Positions 16,000 to 25,711 are shown, counted from the first letter of the stretch. The stretch is DNA of 64,000 nucleotides from Flavobacterium humidisoli (GCF_023272795.1 NZ_CP096829.1:5146001-5210000), one strand, 5' to 3'. Program-made: numbers and translations. Notes: generated by a model not told the origin, from the sequence alone.

Positions 16000-16974
16000 A
16001 TGTCACATAACAAAATTAGAGAAGACAAAACTTGTCTAAATTGCAGGCATGTTGTGGAGCAGAAATACTGCCCAAACTGTGGACAAGAAAATAGCGATAG
16101 CCGAAAAACTTTTCATCATTTATTTATTCACTTTTTTGAAGATTTAACCCATTACGAAAATGCTTTTTGGAAAACAATAAAAAATCTTCTTTTTAAACCT
16201 TCAACGCTTACTAAAGAATATCTTTCGGGAAAACGTTTGTCTTATCTTGCGCCAGTTCGACTTTATATTTTTATAAGTTTTATTACATTTTTATTGATTT
16301 CAATGTTTCCAAACAATGTAGGTGAAAAAATTGACAAAAGTGAAGAAGCGCTGAACAAAGAAATTTCTAAAGCTAGTGATAGCTTAAGTATAAGCAGAAA
16401 GGATGACAAAAGGTATTTTCATTTTAAAACAATGAAAGAACTTGATTCAATTCAAAAATATGGAAAAGAAAGCGAGAAGCTAAATGCATCTTCTTATTGG
16501 TTTTCTGAAAAAGCAATACACGTCACGGAAAAATACACCAAAAAAGAAATTTATGTAAAATTTGTTGAATCGTTCTTTCACAATCTTCCTAAAATTCTCT
16601 TTATAATCATGCCGTTTTTTGCTTTTTTCTTATGGCTTTTTCATAGCAAAAAAAGGTGGTATTATTTTGATCACGGAATTTTCACACTCCACTATTTCTC
16701 TTTCCTCTTACTGATTTTCCTCATCATGTTTATCATTGATAGGGTTATTGGTCTTTTTGGAGAAGATAGCCCACTAACTTTTATATCATCCATTACAACA
16801 TTTGCAGGAACCATTTGGATGTGTTATTATTTTTATCCTGCACACCACCGTTTTTATGGCGAATCTAGAATAGTCTCTTTTATAAAAAGCTTTTTATTGT
16901 TTATAATAAATTCTCTTTTTATCCTATTTTTACTCAGTTTATACGTTCTTTACACATTTATTAATTTACACTAA
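16000..16974 (+). CDS. DUF3667 membrane protein with N-terminal zinc-ribbon-like motif
   Basis: A 324-aa protein of a family common in Bacteroidota and without known function. Residues 11-30 contain CLNC and CPNC, spaced as a zinc ribbon. A conserved segment follows (HLFIHFFEDLTHYENAFWKT), then LFKPSTLTKEYLSGKR and hydrophobic helices near residues 90-105, 200-220, 228-250, 262-282 and 295-320. A charged region of about 80 residues (about 110-195) separates the first from the later helices. It lies 5 bp ahead of an M28 peptidase gene and may be cotranscribed with it. Confidence 0.85.
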   Translation: MSHNKIREDKTCLNCRHVVEQKYCPNCGQENSDSRKTFHHLFIHFFEDLTHYENAFWKTIKNLLFKPSTLTKEYLSGKRLSYLAPVRLYIFISFITFLLISMFPNNVGEKIDKSEEALNKEISKASDSLSISRKDDKRYFHFKTMKELDSIQKYGKESEKLNASSYWFSEKAIHVTEKYTKKEIYVKFVESFFHNLPKILFIIMPFFAFFLWLFHSKKRWYYFDHGIFTLHYFSFLLLIFLIMFIIDRVIGLFGEDSPLTFISSITTFAGTIWMCYYFYPAHHRFYGESRIVSFIKSFLLFIINSLFILFLLSLYVLYTFINLH

Positions 16975-16979
16975 CTAGA

Positions 16980-17996
16980 ATGAAAAAAATACTCATTTTA
17001 TTATTAGTTGTTACTGCGTATTCTTGTAAAACTGCGCAGTCAACAACAGCCAAAGACAATTCGGATCCGTCAAAATATGTTAAAGCTATCAGCGAAAAAG
17101 ATCTTAAAAAAATGCTTTACACTATTGCTTCTGACGAAATGGAAGGTCGAGAAACGGGTTCTAAAGGACAGAAAAAAGCAGGTCTTTACATGATCGAGCA
17201 ATACAAAAAAAGCGGAATTTCTTTTCCAAAAGGAGCATCGGATTTCTATCAGCCAGTTCCTGCAGCATTTATGAACGCAAAACGCAATCAGAATCTTCCA
17301 GATTCTGAAAATATCTGGGCTTACATTGAAGGTTCAGAAAAACCAAACGAAGTTTTGGTAATTTCTGCACACTATGATCACGTGGGTATCAAAGATGGCG
17401 AAGTTTATAATGGCGCTGATGATGATGGTTCTGGAACTGTAGCAGTGATCGAAATGGCTAAAGCTTTTGCTAAAGCTAAAAAACAAGGTCACGGGCCAAA
17501 ACGTTCTATTTTGTTTCTTCATGTAACTGGTGAAGAGCATGGCTTACACGGATCTCGTTATTATTCTGAAAATCCATTGTTTCCTATTGCCAATACAATC
17601 GCAGACATCAACATTGACATGATCGGACGTCGTGATGTTGAGCATTCAAATACAAACAACTACGTTTATGTAATTGGTGCTGACAGATTATCTTCTGATT
17701 TACATAATGCAGTTGTAGCTCAAAACGAAAAATATATCAAAATGGACTTAGATTTTAAATTTAATGATCCAAAAGATCCAAACCATTTCTATGAGCGTTC
17801 TGACCACTATAACTTTGCAAAACACGGTATTCCAGCTGTTTTCTTCTTTAACGGAGTTCACGAAGATTACCACGGAAAAGGTGACGAGCCTCAAAAAATT
17901 GAATACGACGCTTTAACTAAAAGAACAAAACTGGCTTTTGTCGTAGCTTGGGATTTAGCTAATAGAGAAAATAGACCGGTAGTGGATAAAAAATAG
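16980..17996 (+). CDS. M28-family zinc aminopeptidase, predicted lipoprotein
   Basis: A 338-aa metallopeptidase of the M28 family, acting outside the cytoplasm. The signal peptide ends with YSC, so a lipid anchor at Cys16 is expected. Di-zinc ligands are seen in HYDHVG (near residue 131), GADDDGSGT (near 147) and the catalytic Glu pair in TGEEHGLHGS (near 185), followed by DMIGR (near 214) and the last His in DEPQ-preceding DYHGKGDEP. Length is normal for a single-domain family member without a PA insert. It follows the DUF3667 gene by 5 bp and ends ahead of a terminator shared with rho from the other side. Confidence 0.9.
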   Translation: MKKILILLLVVTAYSCKTAQSTTAKDNSDPSKYVKAISEKDLKKMLYTIASDEMEGRETGSKGQKKAGLYMIEQYKKSGISFPKGASDFYQPVPAAFMNAKRNQNLPDSENIWAYIEGSEKPNEVLVISAHYDHVGIKDGEVYNGADDDGSGTVAVIEMAKAFAKAKKQGHGPKRSILFLHVTGEEHGLHGSRYYSENPLFPIANTIADINIDMIGRRDVEHSNTNNYVYVIGADRLSSDLHNAVVAQNEKYIKMDLDFKFNDPKDPNHFYERSDHYNFAKHGIPAVFFFNGVHEDYHGKGDEPQKIEYDALTKRTKLAFVVAWDLANRENRPVVDKK

Positions 17997-18007
17997 TTAC
18001 TAAGATT

Positions 18008-18147
18008 CTAAGATGCTAAGATTCTAAGTTTTTCTCTTAGCAACGGTTATAAAAAAAGGATGAGTTAAACTCATCCTTTTTTTATTTTATATCTTTTTTG
18101 ATTTAGTTTTACTCAAAGCTAAAAAACTTAGAATCTTAGCATCTTAG
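18008..18147. repeat. 21-bp inverted repeats bracketing the M28/rho terminator
   Basis: A 21-bp segment at 18008-18028 (starting CTAAGATGCTAAG) is exactly the reverse complement of 18127-18147. Each contains internal direct repeats of CTAAGAT/CTAAG. Together they enclose the convergent terminator. The pattern looks like a dispersed flavobacterial intergenic repeat rather than a protein-binding site. Confidence 0.75.
18058..18083. terminator. Terminator between M28 peptidase and rho
   Basis: GGATGAG (18058-18064) and CTCATCC (18070-18076) form a stem flanked by an A-run on the left and a T-run on the right, so it can serve both convergent genes. Confidence 0.85.
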
Positions 18148-18164
18148 AGCCTTAGCAACTTTAA

Positions 18165-19991
18165 CTAGTCATTCATCGAAATCAAAAATTCTTCGTTATT
18201 CTTTGTTTTCTTGAAACGATCGTTCACGAAGTCCATAGATTCTACTGGGTTCATATCAGATAGATATTTACGCATAATCCACATTCTTTGTAAAGTTTTT
18301 TCGTCTAGTAATAAGTCATCGCGACGTGTACTTGACGATGTAAGATCGATTGCAGGGAAAATACGTTTATTCGCTATCTTACGGTCTAATTGAAGCTCCA
18401 TGTTACCAGTTCCTTTAAATTCTTCGAAGATTACTTCGTCCATTTTAGAACCAGTTTCTGTTAATGCAGTTGCGATAATACTTAAAGAACCACCGTTTTC
18501 TACATTTCTTGCAGCTCCAAAGAAACGTTTTGGTTTTTGCAATGCATTGGCATCAACTCCTCCACTTAATACTTTTCCAGATGCTGGCTGAACCGTATTA
18601 TAAGCTCTTGCTAAACGCGTAATAGAGTCTAATAAAATCACAACATCGTGACCGCATTCTACTAAACGTTTTGCTTTTTCTAATACAATATTAGCAATTT
18701 TTACGTGCTCTTGCGGCTCTCTATCAAAAGTTGAAGCAATAACTTCACCACGAACACTTCTTTGCATATCAGTAACCTCTTCAGGACGCTCGTCAATCAA
18801 AAGAACAATTAAGTAAACTTCAGGATGGTTAGCTGCAATTGCATTTGCAATATCTTTAAGAAGCATTGTTTTACCTGTTTTAGGCTGTGCAACGATCATA
18901 CCACGCTGACCCTTACCTATTGGTGAAAACAAATCTATAATTCGGGTTGAAATAGAACTGCCTTTTTCGGCTAGTTTGAATTTTTCTGAAGGGAAAACAG
19001 GTGTCAAGTGTTCAAAAGAAACTCTATCGCGAACAACTTGCGGATCGTGTCCGTTAATTTTTAATACACGAACCAAAGGGAAAAACTTCTCGCCTTCTTT
19101 AGGAGGGCGAACCACTCCTTTTACAGTGTCTCCAGTTTTCAAACCAAATAATCTGATTTGTGAAGTTGATAAATAAATATCATCTGGAGAAGCTAAATAA
19201 TTATAATCTGATGAACGTAAAAATCCGTAACCGTCAGGCATCATTTCAAGAACACCTTCACTTTCAATAATTCCGTCAAATTCAAAATCAGAATCCCTGA
19301 AATTATTATTGTTCTTCTTATTTTTATGATTAGGATTTTGATTATTGTGATTTCCGTTTCCATTGCCATTCCCACTCTGATTTTGATTCTGATTTGGGTT
19401 CTGGTTTTTATTCTGATTCGGATTGATCTTTTTAGCAGGAGCAATTTGAGGAGTTTTTTCAGCTGTTTCGGCTGTTGGCTCAGAAGTAATTGGCTCTGAT
19501 GGGGCTGCTTCTACATTTTCCTCTGCAGGAACTTCTTTTACAGCCTCTTTCTCTTTTTTAAGAGCTACTTTTTTCTCGTATGCCGATTTGCTGAATTTTA
19601 CAACTTTCGGCTCTTTTTTTGCCACTGGCTCTTTCTTATCCTGTACTTCTACTGTTGCCGTTTCTGCAATTGGCTCAATTGTGTCTGCAGCATCGTTTTT
19701 TTGAACAGTTTCCTCTACTTTATCAAATTCTAAAACGGGTGTATTTTTGGTATTTGCTGCTTTTGTTTTAGCTGGAGCAATTCTGGCACGCTTTGGTTTA
19801 TCTTCTTTAGCATCAGAAACTACTTCTGTTTGAGGAGCTGGAGCTGGCGCAGTAGTGCTCTCTTGGTGTGCTAAAATCTGACTAATTAAAGTCTCTTTTT
19901 TGACACCAGTAATCTTTATTGTTTTAGCTAACTTAGCTATTTCTTGAAGCTCAGAAAGCTTCATTTCTTTTAATGCAGAAATATCAAACAT
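18165..19991 (-). CDS. rho: Transcription termination factor Rho with long disordered insert
   Basis: A 608-aa hexameric RNA helicase that ends transcription. Residues 1-45 are the Rho N-terminal helical domain ([19 protein letters not shown]). Residues about 50-225 are low-complexity: first charged and rich in Ala, Lys, Glu and Pro, then an Asn/Gln/Gly tract encoded at about 19302-19425. The cold-shock RNA-binding domain follows ([15 protein letters not shown]). The ATPase domain has Walker A QPKTGKT near residue 370 and the Q-loop segment with [10 protein letters not shown]. coli Rho is 419 aa, so about 190 residues are extra. Bacteroidota Rho is known for such inserts, and in Bacteroides thetaiotaomicron the region drives phase separation. 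The gap 19992-20172 should hold its promoter; I see no clear consensus. Confidence 0.97.
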   Translation of the reverse strand: MFDISALKEMKLSELQEIAKLAKTIKITGVKKETLISQILAHQESTTAPAPAPQTEVVSDAKEDKPKRARIAPAKTKAANTKNTPVLEFDKVEETVQKNDAADTIEPIAETATVEVQDKKEPVAKKEPKVVKFSKSAYEKKVALKKEKEAVKEVPAEENVEAAPSEPITSEPTAETAEKTPQIAPAKKINPNQNKNQNPNQNQNQSGNGNGNGNHNNQNPNHKNKKNNNNFRDSDFEFDGIIESEGVLEMMPDGYGFLRSSDYNYLASPDDIYLSTSQIRLFGLKTGDTVKGVVRPPKEGEKFFPLVRVLKINGHDPQVVRDRVSFEHLTPVFPSEKFKLAEKGSSISTRIIDLFSPIGKGQRGMIVAQPKTGKTMLLKDIANAIAANHPEVYLIVLLIDERPEEVTDMQRSVRGEVIASTFDREPQEHVKIANIVLEKAKRLVECGHDVVILLDSITRLARAYNTVQPASGKVLSGGVDANALQKPKRFFGAARNVENGGSLSIIATALTETGSKMDEVIFEEFKGTGNMELQLDRKIANKRIFPAIDLTSSSTRRDDLLLDEKTLQRMWIMRKYLSDMNPVESMDFVNDRFKKTKNNEEFLISMND

Positions 19992-20172
19992 GAATGTTCT
20001 ATGAATTTAATTATTTTAAGGAATACTGTAAAAAGAATAGGTAGATAATTAATTTGAATTGACCGCAGTATGAAGTGCTTACGGTATTATGATGCAATAA
20101 TACGAATAAAATTTTATCATACAATAGTATTTTAAAAAAAGAAAATATATTTTTGTAAAACATTTTTAGACC

Positions 20173-20583
20173 ATGATACAAAGAATTCAGACTGTATATT
20201 TATTTCTAGCTTTTGCTGCAACTGGCATTTTAATGCTTTTTGTTCCGCTTTGGACAACTAGTGCAGGAAAGCCATTCTTTTTTATGCAGGACCAGCTTTA
20301 TACTGTTTTATTAGGCTTAACGACTATGCTTAGTATTATCAGTATCATTTCATTCAAAAAGAGACAAAATCAGTTTGTGCTAAACAGACTTAATATAATA
20401 TTAAATTTAATTTTATTAGGATTATTTGTATATCGATCACTAAATTTATCTGGAGGGACTGAGGTCTCTGAGAAAGGTATTGGGATGTTCATGCCGATTG
20501 TTGCTATCGTGTTATTAGTTTTAGCTAATAAGGCCATCAAAAAGGACGAAGATCTTGTAAAATCTGTTGATCGTTTGAGGTAA
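20173..20583 (+). CDS. DUF4293 membrane protein
   Basis: A 136-aa protein with four predicted helices (about residues 5-27, 40-60, 70-90 and 98-118) and a short charged tail. The N-terminus MIQRIQTVYLFLA is the hallmark of the DUF4293 family, which is widespread in Flavobacteriia and next to rho in many of them. Function is unknown. It is divergent from rho across 181 bp and ends at a strong terminator. Confidence 0.85.
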   Translation: MIQRIQTVYLFLAFAATGILMLFVPLWTTSAGKPFFFMQDQLYTVLLGLTTMLSIISIISFKKRQNQFVLNRLNIILNLILLGLFVYRSLNLSGGTEVSEKGIGMFMPIVAIVLLVLANKAIKKDEDLVKSVDRLR

Positions 20584-20617
20584 ACCTATAAACTTAGTTT
20601 ATTTTGTGCGAAGAAGA

Positions 20618-20644
20618 ACCCGAATTTTGATTCGGGTTTTTTTT
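20618..20644 (+). terminator. Intrinsic terminator of the DUF4293 gene
   Basis: ACCCGAA (20618-20624) and TTCGGGT (20631-20637) with a 6-nt loop, followed by eight Ts. Confidence 0.9.
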
Positions 20645-20734
20645 ATGCCTTATTTTATCATAAATCAGACCTAAAGAGCATTATAAATGTGTGATTTACA
20701 TGGTAAATTTGCATTTTCGAATTCAAATATAATC

Positions 20735-21394
20735 ATGACACCAAAAATAAGAATCCATCTTGCAGATGATCATCAGGTATTAATTGACGGTCTTTCCAAC
20801 CTGCTTCAAACTGTTTCAAATTTTGAAGTGGTCGGAACTTCTTTAGACGGCACCAGTGTTTATGATGATGTAATGAATGACAAAGCCGATGTTTTAATAC
20901 TAGACATCAGCATGCCAAAGAAAGACGGCATAGAGGTACTGAAAGAATTTAGCGAAAAAAATATGTCTTGCAAAGCCATTATTTTATCCAGTTACGATGA
21001 TCTAAAAATCATTAAAGAAGTTATGAAATTAGGCGCAAAAGGCTATCTGTTAAAAAATTGCGCTGGAGAAAATATTATAGAAGCTGTCGAAGCCGTTTAT
21101 CAAGGGCAGGAATATTTTAGCGACAGTGTTAGAGAGAAAATTTTCAATACTTTTAGAGACAACCCTAAATTAAATCAGAACGCACTTATAGAAAACCCAA
21201 TTTTAAGTCCGCGTGAGATTGAAATCATTATTTTAATTGCCTTAGAATACAGCGGCAAAGAAATTAGCAAAAAACTCTTTATCAGTTCACACACTGTAGA
21301 AACGCATCGAAAAAACATCATGAAAAAGCTTAATATAAAAAGTACAATAGGTCTGGTAAAATATGCTCTTAAAAACAATTTGATTAATCCTTAA
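20735..21394 (+). CDS. NarL/FixJ-type response regulator
   Basis: A 219-aa two-domain regulator. I placed the start at ATG 20735 (MTPKIRIHLADDH) because the acidic pair lies at the usual place; an upstream in-frame start would add 16 unrelated residues. The receiver has DDH near residue 10, the phosphoacceptor Asp in LILDISMPKKDG, and the conserved Lys in KGYLLKN. The C-terminal LuxR-type helix-turn-helix has LSPREIEIIILIA and SSHTVETHRKNIMKKL. It is followed 11 bp later by its histidine kinase, so the two form a two-component system. The target genes are unknown. Confidence 0.93.
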   Translation: MTPKIRIHLADDHQVLIDGLSNLLQTVSNFEVVGTSLDGTSVYDDVMNDKADVLILDISMPKKDGIEVLKEFSEKNMSCKAIILSSYDDLKIIKEVMKLGAKGYLLKNCAGENIIEAVEAVYQGQEYFSDSVREKIFNTFRDNPKLNQNALIENPILSPREIEIIILIALEYSGKEISKKLFISSHTVETHRKNIMKKLNIKSTIGLVKYALKNNLINP

Positions 21395-21405
21395 AGATTG
21401 CTTGT

Positions 21406-22311
21406 ATGTTTCGTTTCAAATTCATCCTATCTCTTCTTCTACTTTTTTCTTTTGAAGAAATTACTTTCGCACAGTTAAAGAATACAGCACAAACTTCACA
21501 AATCGAAAACAACCAAACGACCGTTAATTATCTTAGTAAATCCGAACAGCTTCGAAATAAAAAAATCGTTAGTTTAACCATTATACTCACTGTAATCATT
21601 TTTCTTTTATTTTACTTTTTATACCAAAACAACAAACTAAAACAGAAAATAAAACGAAAAGACACCAAACAGAAAATCCTTCTCAATATTATTAATTCTG
21701 GAATTGACTCTCAAGAAGTAGAGCGTAAAAAAATTGCTTCTTTTCTCCATGACAATATCAATTCACTATTATCATCAGCGGGATTACATTTAAATACCTT
21801 TACAGCTCAAAACGATTTAAAATCGGAAGAAATACGGAAAGCAAAAGCCATTCTATCAGAAGCGCATGAACTTTTACGCGATATGTCTCACGATCTTGTT
21901 CCTTCGCTTTTGGTGCGTTTTGGATTAATTTATGCTTTGGAAGATTTATGCGAGAAAAATTCAAATTCTGCAATTGAATTTGAATTTTCAAGCGCTATTC
22001 CGATCAGTAGAAGATATGTTGAAAAATTTGAAATGAAAATCTATTTCATAGTCAGCGAATTGTTTAGTAATATTACTAAACATAGCAATGCTAAAAAGGC
22101 AAAACTCTCTTTAGCTGAAAGAGAAAACCAACTAATCCTCCACATTTACGATGACGGAATTGGTTTCAAAACGCAAAAATTAAAAGACGCTGAAGGTTTC
22201 GGTTTAAGTAGAATTAGAGCTAGAATCAAAAAATACAAAGGAACTTTATCGATAACTTCAAAAGAAAATCAGGGAACCAAAATAAAAATTCAGATTCCGC
22301 TGCCACATTAA
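21406..22311 (+). CDS. Sensor histidine kinase of the LuxR-partner (HisKA_3-like) class
   Basis: A 301-aa kinase with a signal-like N-terminus (residues 1-22, ending FAQ), only about 30 residues outside the membrane, one transmembrane helix (about 53-72), a short coiled linker, the His box ASFLHDNINSLLSS (His near residue 114) and an ATPase domain with ELFSNITKHSNA, DDGIGF and GFGLSRI. Many flavobacterial kinases of this class carry a long TPR sensor region between signal and helix; here it is nearly absent, so the input may come from a partner protein or the membrane. It is translated right after the response regulator and its stop abuts the convergent phosphoesterase gene. Confidence 0.92.
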   Translation: MFRFKFILSLLLLFSFEEITFAQLKNTAQTSQIENNQTTVNYLSKSEQLRNKKIVSLTIILTVIIFLLFYFLYQNNKLKQKIKRKDTKQKILLNIINSGIDSQEVERKKIASFLHDNINSLLSSAGLHLNTFTAQNDLKSEEIRKAKAILSEAHELLRDMSHDLVPSLLVRFGLIYALEDLCEKNSNSAIEFEFSSAIPISRRYVEKFEMKIYFIVSELFSNITKHSNAKKAKLSLAERENQLILHIYDDGIGFKTQKLKDAEGFGLSRIRARIKKYKGTLSITSKENQGTKIKIQIPLPH

Positions 22312-22806
22312 TCACTTCTCTCCTATTTCGATAATTTCCAAATCTTTGATTTTATCATCATCAATTACAAAACGCAACATGGTTCTCACTTTATGAAAAC
22401 CACTTTTCCCTGCCGCGCCTGGATTCATATGCAATAAATTATTCTTCTTATCAAACATTACCTTCAAAATATGTGAATGTCCGCAGATAAATAATTTAGG
22501 CGGATTCAAAGCTAATTCTTCTCTAACATTCTGATTATACTTTCCGGGATAACCGCCAATATGGGTAATCCAAACCGAAACATTTTCACATGAAAAACGA
22601 TTATTTAGCGGAAATTCTAATCTTGCTTTTGCATCGTCAATATTTCCATAAACCGCTCGTAAAGGTTTTAGTTTTTTAATCGTATCTGTAACTACCAAAT
22701 CTCCAATATCACCCGCATGCCACACTTCGTCTGCCTGAGCAACATATTTTAAAATAGTATCATCGATGTGACTGTGGGTATCTGAAAGAAGGAGAATTTT
22801 AGTCAT
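22312..22806 (-). CDS. YfcE/MJ0936-family metallophosphoesterase
   Basis: A 164-aa calcineurin-like phosphodiesterase. The metal-binding motifs are all in place: LSDTHSH (residues 6-12), HAGDIGD (about 30), VYGNIDD (about 53), ITHIGGYPG (about 82) and CGHSH (about 111). Small single-domain proteins of this family hydrolyse model phosphodiesters; their cell role is unclear. The gene converges with the histidine kinase with no spare bases between the stops, and its start faces a repeat-filled gap. Confidence 0.92.
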   Translation of the reverse strand: MTKILLLSDTHSHIDDTILKYVAQADEVWHAGDIGDLVVTDTIKKLKPLRAVYGNIDDAKARLEFPLNNRFSCENVSVWITHIGGYPGKYNQNVREELALNPPKLFICGHSHILKVMFDKKNNLLHMNPGAAGKSGFHKVRTMLRFVIDDDKIKDLEIIEIGEK

Positions 22807-22817
22807 TTTTTTTATGC

Positions 22818-23131
22818 AGGTTCAAAGGTTTGGAGGTGCAAAGGTACAAAGGTTTTCTTTCTAGAGGCTTACCAAAGTGCGTCTTAGTGTTGTTTTCAAA
22901 TTTAGTTTTTTTCAATTTAACGTGAGACGCACTGCGGTGTGCCTCTACAGATATACGCAACGAAAAATCTTTGCAACTCTGAACCTCTGCAGTAAGACGC
23001 ACTTCAGTGCGTCTCTACGGATATGCACAACGTAAAAACCTTTGCAACTCTGAACCTTTGCCCCTTTGCAACTAAAGAAAAAAACCTTAGCATCTTTTTT
23101 CGTACCTTTGCAACTCTGAACCTTTGAACCT
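22818..23131. repeat. Palindrome-rich intergenic repeat cluster between yfcE-like gene and truA
   Basis: This 330-bp gap without a gene holds nested repeats. TTTGCAACTCTGAACCT occurs three times (22971, 23041, 23108), and its complement-like form GGTTCAAAGG begins the gap at 22819, so the outer ends are inverted copies. Inside are a perfect hairpin AGACGCAC-TTCA-GTGCGTCT (22995-23014), a related imperfect one (22924-22945) and a half copy near 22873. No reading frame of note is present. It looks like a REP or BIME cluster. Confidence 0.75.
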
Positions 23132-23136
23132 CAACA

Positions 23137-23871
23137 GTGAGATATTTTATTCAATTCGCTTATAACGGAACACATTATCATGGCTGGCAAATACAGCCAA
23201 ACGCTTCTTCAGTTCAAGAAACTTTAAATAAGGCTTTTTCGGTTTTATTAAATGAAAATATCAGCATTATGGGTGCTGGAAGAACGGATACTGGTGTTCA
23301 TGCAAGCGAAATGTACGGTCATTTTGACACAGAAAAAAAATTAGACATTCCAATTTTAATTCATAAACTGAATTCTTATTTACCAAAAGACATTGCGATT
23401 TTTAATATTATTCTCGTTCACGATGATGCACATTGTAGATTTGATGCTACAAAACGAACTTACGAATATCATATCAATACAGTAAAAAATCCATTTTTAC
23501 AGGAATTATGCTGGTATGTTACACAAAAACTGGATGTTGCTTTGATGAATGAAGCCGCACAGTTACTACTGAAGCACACCGACTTTCAATGTTTTTCAAA
23601 AGTTAACACTGATGTAAACACATTTGATTGCACGATTTTTGAGGCGTACTGGAAACAAGAAAACGAAAAACTGATTTTCACCATTTCGGCAAATCGTTTT
23701 TTAAGAAATATGGTTCGCGCCATTGTGGGTACATTGATTAATATTGGTTTAAAGAAAATTACTTTAACTGATTTTGAAAATATCATTGCCAGCAAAAGCA
23801 GAGAAAAAGCAGGATTTTCGGTTCCGGCACATGGTTTATATTTGACCAATATTTATTACGATTATTTATAG
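23137..23871 (+). CDS. truA: tRNA pseudouridine(38-40) synthase
   Basis: A 244-aa enzyme that converts uridines 38-40 of the tRNA anticodon arm to pseudouridine. The catalytic Asp is Asp51 in MGAGRTDTGVHA. Other family landmarks are FAYNGTHYHGWQIQPN at the N-terminus, ATKRTYEYHI, and RFLRNMVRAIVGTL near the C-terminus. Translation begins at GTG 23137 (MRYFIQFAYNG), immediately behind the repeat cluster. The 3' side holds short repeated TAAGCTT/TAAAGCC stretches (23872-23950) up to the ABC transporter. Confidence 0.96.
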   Translation: MRYFIQFAYNGTHYHGWQIQPNASSVQETLNKAFSVLLNENISIMGAGRTDTGVHASEMYGHFDTEKKLDIPILIHKLNSYLPKDIAIFNIILVHDDAHCRFDATKRTYEYHINTVKNPFLQELCWYVTQKLDVALMNEAAQLLLKHTDFQCFSKVNTDVNTFDCTIFEAYWKQENEKLIFTISANRFLRNMVRAIVGTLINIGLKKITLTDFENIIASKSREKAGFSVPAHGLYLTNIYYDYL

Positions 23872-23956
23872 CTATTAGCTATAAGCTGTAGGTTTTAAGC
23901 ACCAAAAATGTTAAGCCTATTGCCTAAAGCCTAAAGCTTAAAGCTTGAAAAAACAA

Positions 23957-25711
23957 ATGAAAGCAAAAGCATTCGACACAGGACTATTCAAACGAATTTT
24001 AAAATATACACGACCTTATAAATGGCGTTATTATGGCGTAATCATATTTGCCATTTCGCTGTCTATCTTCGCTGCACTTCGCCCCTATTTACTAAAAGAA
24101 ACGGTCGATGGCTACATCAAAACTCATGATAAAATAGGATTGCTGATGTATATCGTTTTGATGGGCGTAGTTTTGCTGATGGAGGTCTTTTCTCAATTTT
24201 ACTTTGTTTATTGGGCAAACTGGCTCGGACAGGATATTGTAAAAGATATTAGAACCAAACTTTTCAAACACATTTTGAGTTTCAGAATGAAGTATTTCGA
24301 TTTGGTTCCGGTTGGCCAGCTGGTTACTCGCGCTGTTTCAGATATTGAATCGATTGCCCGTATTTTCAGCCAAGGTTTGTTTATGATTATAAGCGATTTG
24401 ATGAAAATGTTCGTGGTTCTTATTTTTATGTTTTATATGAACTGGAAACTAACCTGGATTGTTGTAGTTGCAATGCCTATTCTAGTTTACATTACCAGAA
24501 TTTTCCAACGTAAAATGCAAGTGGCTTTTGAAGAAGTTCGAACGCAGATTGCCAATATGAACTCTTTTGTACAAGAGCGCGTGACGGGAATGAAAATCGT
24601 ACAGCTTTTTAACCGTGAAAAAATCGAAGCTGAAAACTTTAAAGAAATTAACAACAAACATAGAGTTGCTTGGATTAAAACAATTTTGTACAACTCGATT
24701 TTCTTCCCGATTGCCGATATTATTTCGTCTATTACTTTAGGTTTGGTAGTAGTTTATGGCGGATTCAGAATTTTGAATGGAGATCATTTTACAACTTTTG
24801 GTGATTTGTTTTCGTATACCATGTTTATCGGAATGTTGTTTAATCCGTTGAGACAAATTGCGGATAAATTTAACGAGATGCAATTGGGAATGATTGCTGC
24901 CAATCGTGTTTTTGACATTATCGATACGCAAGATCATATTCAAGATACAGGAACCATTGAAGCGCCCGTTTTTAATGGAAGAATTGATTTTAAAGACGTT
25001 CGTTTCAGCTATATTCCAGAAGAAGAAGTCATAAAAGGTATTGATCTTTCGGTTTCTGCTGGACAGACCGTGGCAATTGTAGGTTCTACAGGAGCAGGAA
25101 AGTCTACTATTATTAATTTACTGAATCGTTTTTACGAAATCAATAGCGGAACAATCTGCATTGATGGAGAAAATATAGAAAACTATACTTTGGCTTCTTT
25201 AAGAAAACAAATTGCTGTTGTTTTGCAAGATGTGTTTTTGTTTGCCGATACGATTTATAATAATATTACTTTGCACAATCCAGAGATTACGAGAGATAAA
25301 GTAATTGATGCGGCAAAGAAAATTGGAGTTCATGATTTTATTATGAATCTGCCCGATAATTATGATTTTGATGTAAAAGAGCGTGGCGTTATGCTTTCCT
25401 CTGGACAGAGACAGCTTATTGCTTTTTTACGTTCTTATGTGAGCAACCCAAGCATTTTGATTTTGGACGAAGCGACTTCTTCTATCGATACCTATTCTGA
25501 AGAAATGATTCAGCGTGCGACAGAAACAATTACAAAAGGAAGAACTTCGATTATTATTGCGCACAGACTAGCAACAATTGTAAATGCCGACAAAATTGTG
25601 GTTATGGATAAAGGCTTGATCGTAGAACAAGGCACACATCAAGAATTACTTAATAAAACAGATGGTTATTACAAAAACCTGTACGATTCACAATTTTCAG
25701 TAGCTAATTAG
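23957..25711 (+). CDS. ABC exporter, fused membrane and ATPase domains
   Basis: A 584-aa half-transporter of the MsbA/LmrA type that works as a homodimer or heterodimer. I use ATG 23957 (MKAKAFDTGLF); a TTG 12 bp earlier is possible. Six transmembrane helices span residues about 25-300. The ATPase has Walker A GSTGAGKST near residue 380, signature LSSGQRQ near 478 (SSGQ instead of SGGQ), Walker B ILILDEATSS near 501 and the switch His in IIAHRLAT. The substrate is not readable. The last codons (VAN-stop, from 25701) are the first bases of the tandem duplication that carries the ubiquitin genes, and a copy of them reappears at 26335. Confidence 0.93.
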   Translation: MKAKAFDTGLFKRILKYTRPYKWRYYGVIIFAISLSIFAALRPYLLKETVDGYIKTHDKIGLLMYIVLMGVVLLMEVFSQFYFVYWANWLGQDIVKDIRTKLFKHILSFRMKYFDLVPVGQLVTRAVSDIESIARIFSQGLFMIISDLMKMFVVLIFMFYMNWKLTWIVVVAMPILVYITRIFQRKMQVAFEEVRTQIANMNSFVQERVTGMKIVQLFNREKIEAENFKEINNKHRVAWIKTILYNSIFFPIADIISSITLGLVVVYGGFRILNGDHFTTFGDLFSYTMFIGMLFNPLRQIADKFNEMQLGMIAANRVFDIIDTQDHIQDTGTIEAPVFNGRIDFKDVRFSYIPEEEVIKGIDLSVSAGQTVAIVGSTGAGKSTIINLLNRFYEINSGTICIDGENIENYTLASLRKQIAVVLQDVFLFADTIYNNITLHNPEITRDKVIDAAKKIGVHDFIMNLPDNYDFDVKERGVMLSSGQRQLIAFLRSYVSNPSILILDEATSSIDTYSEEMIQRATETITKGRTSIIIAHRLATIVNADKIVVMDKGLIVEQGTHQELLNKTDGYYKNLYDSQFSVAN

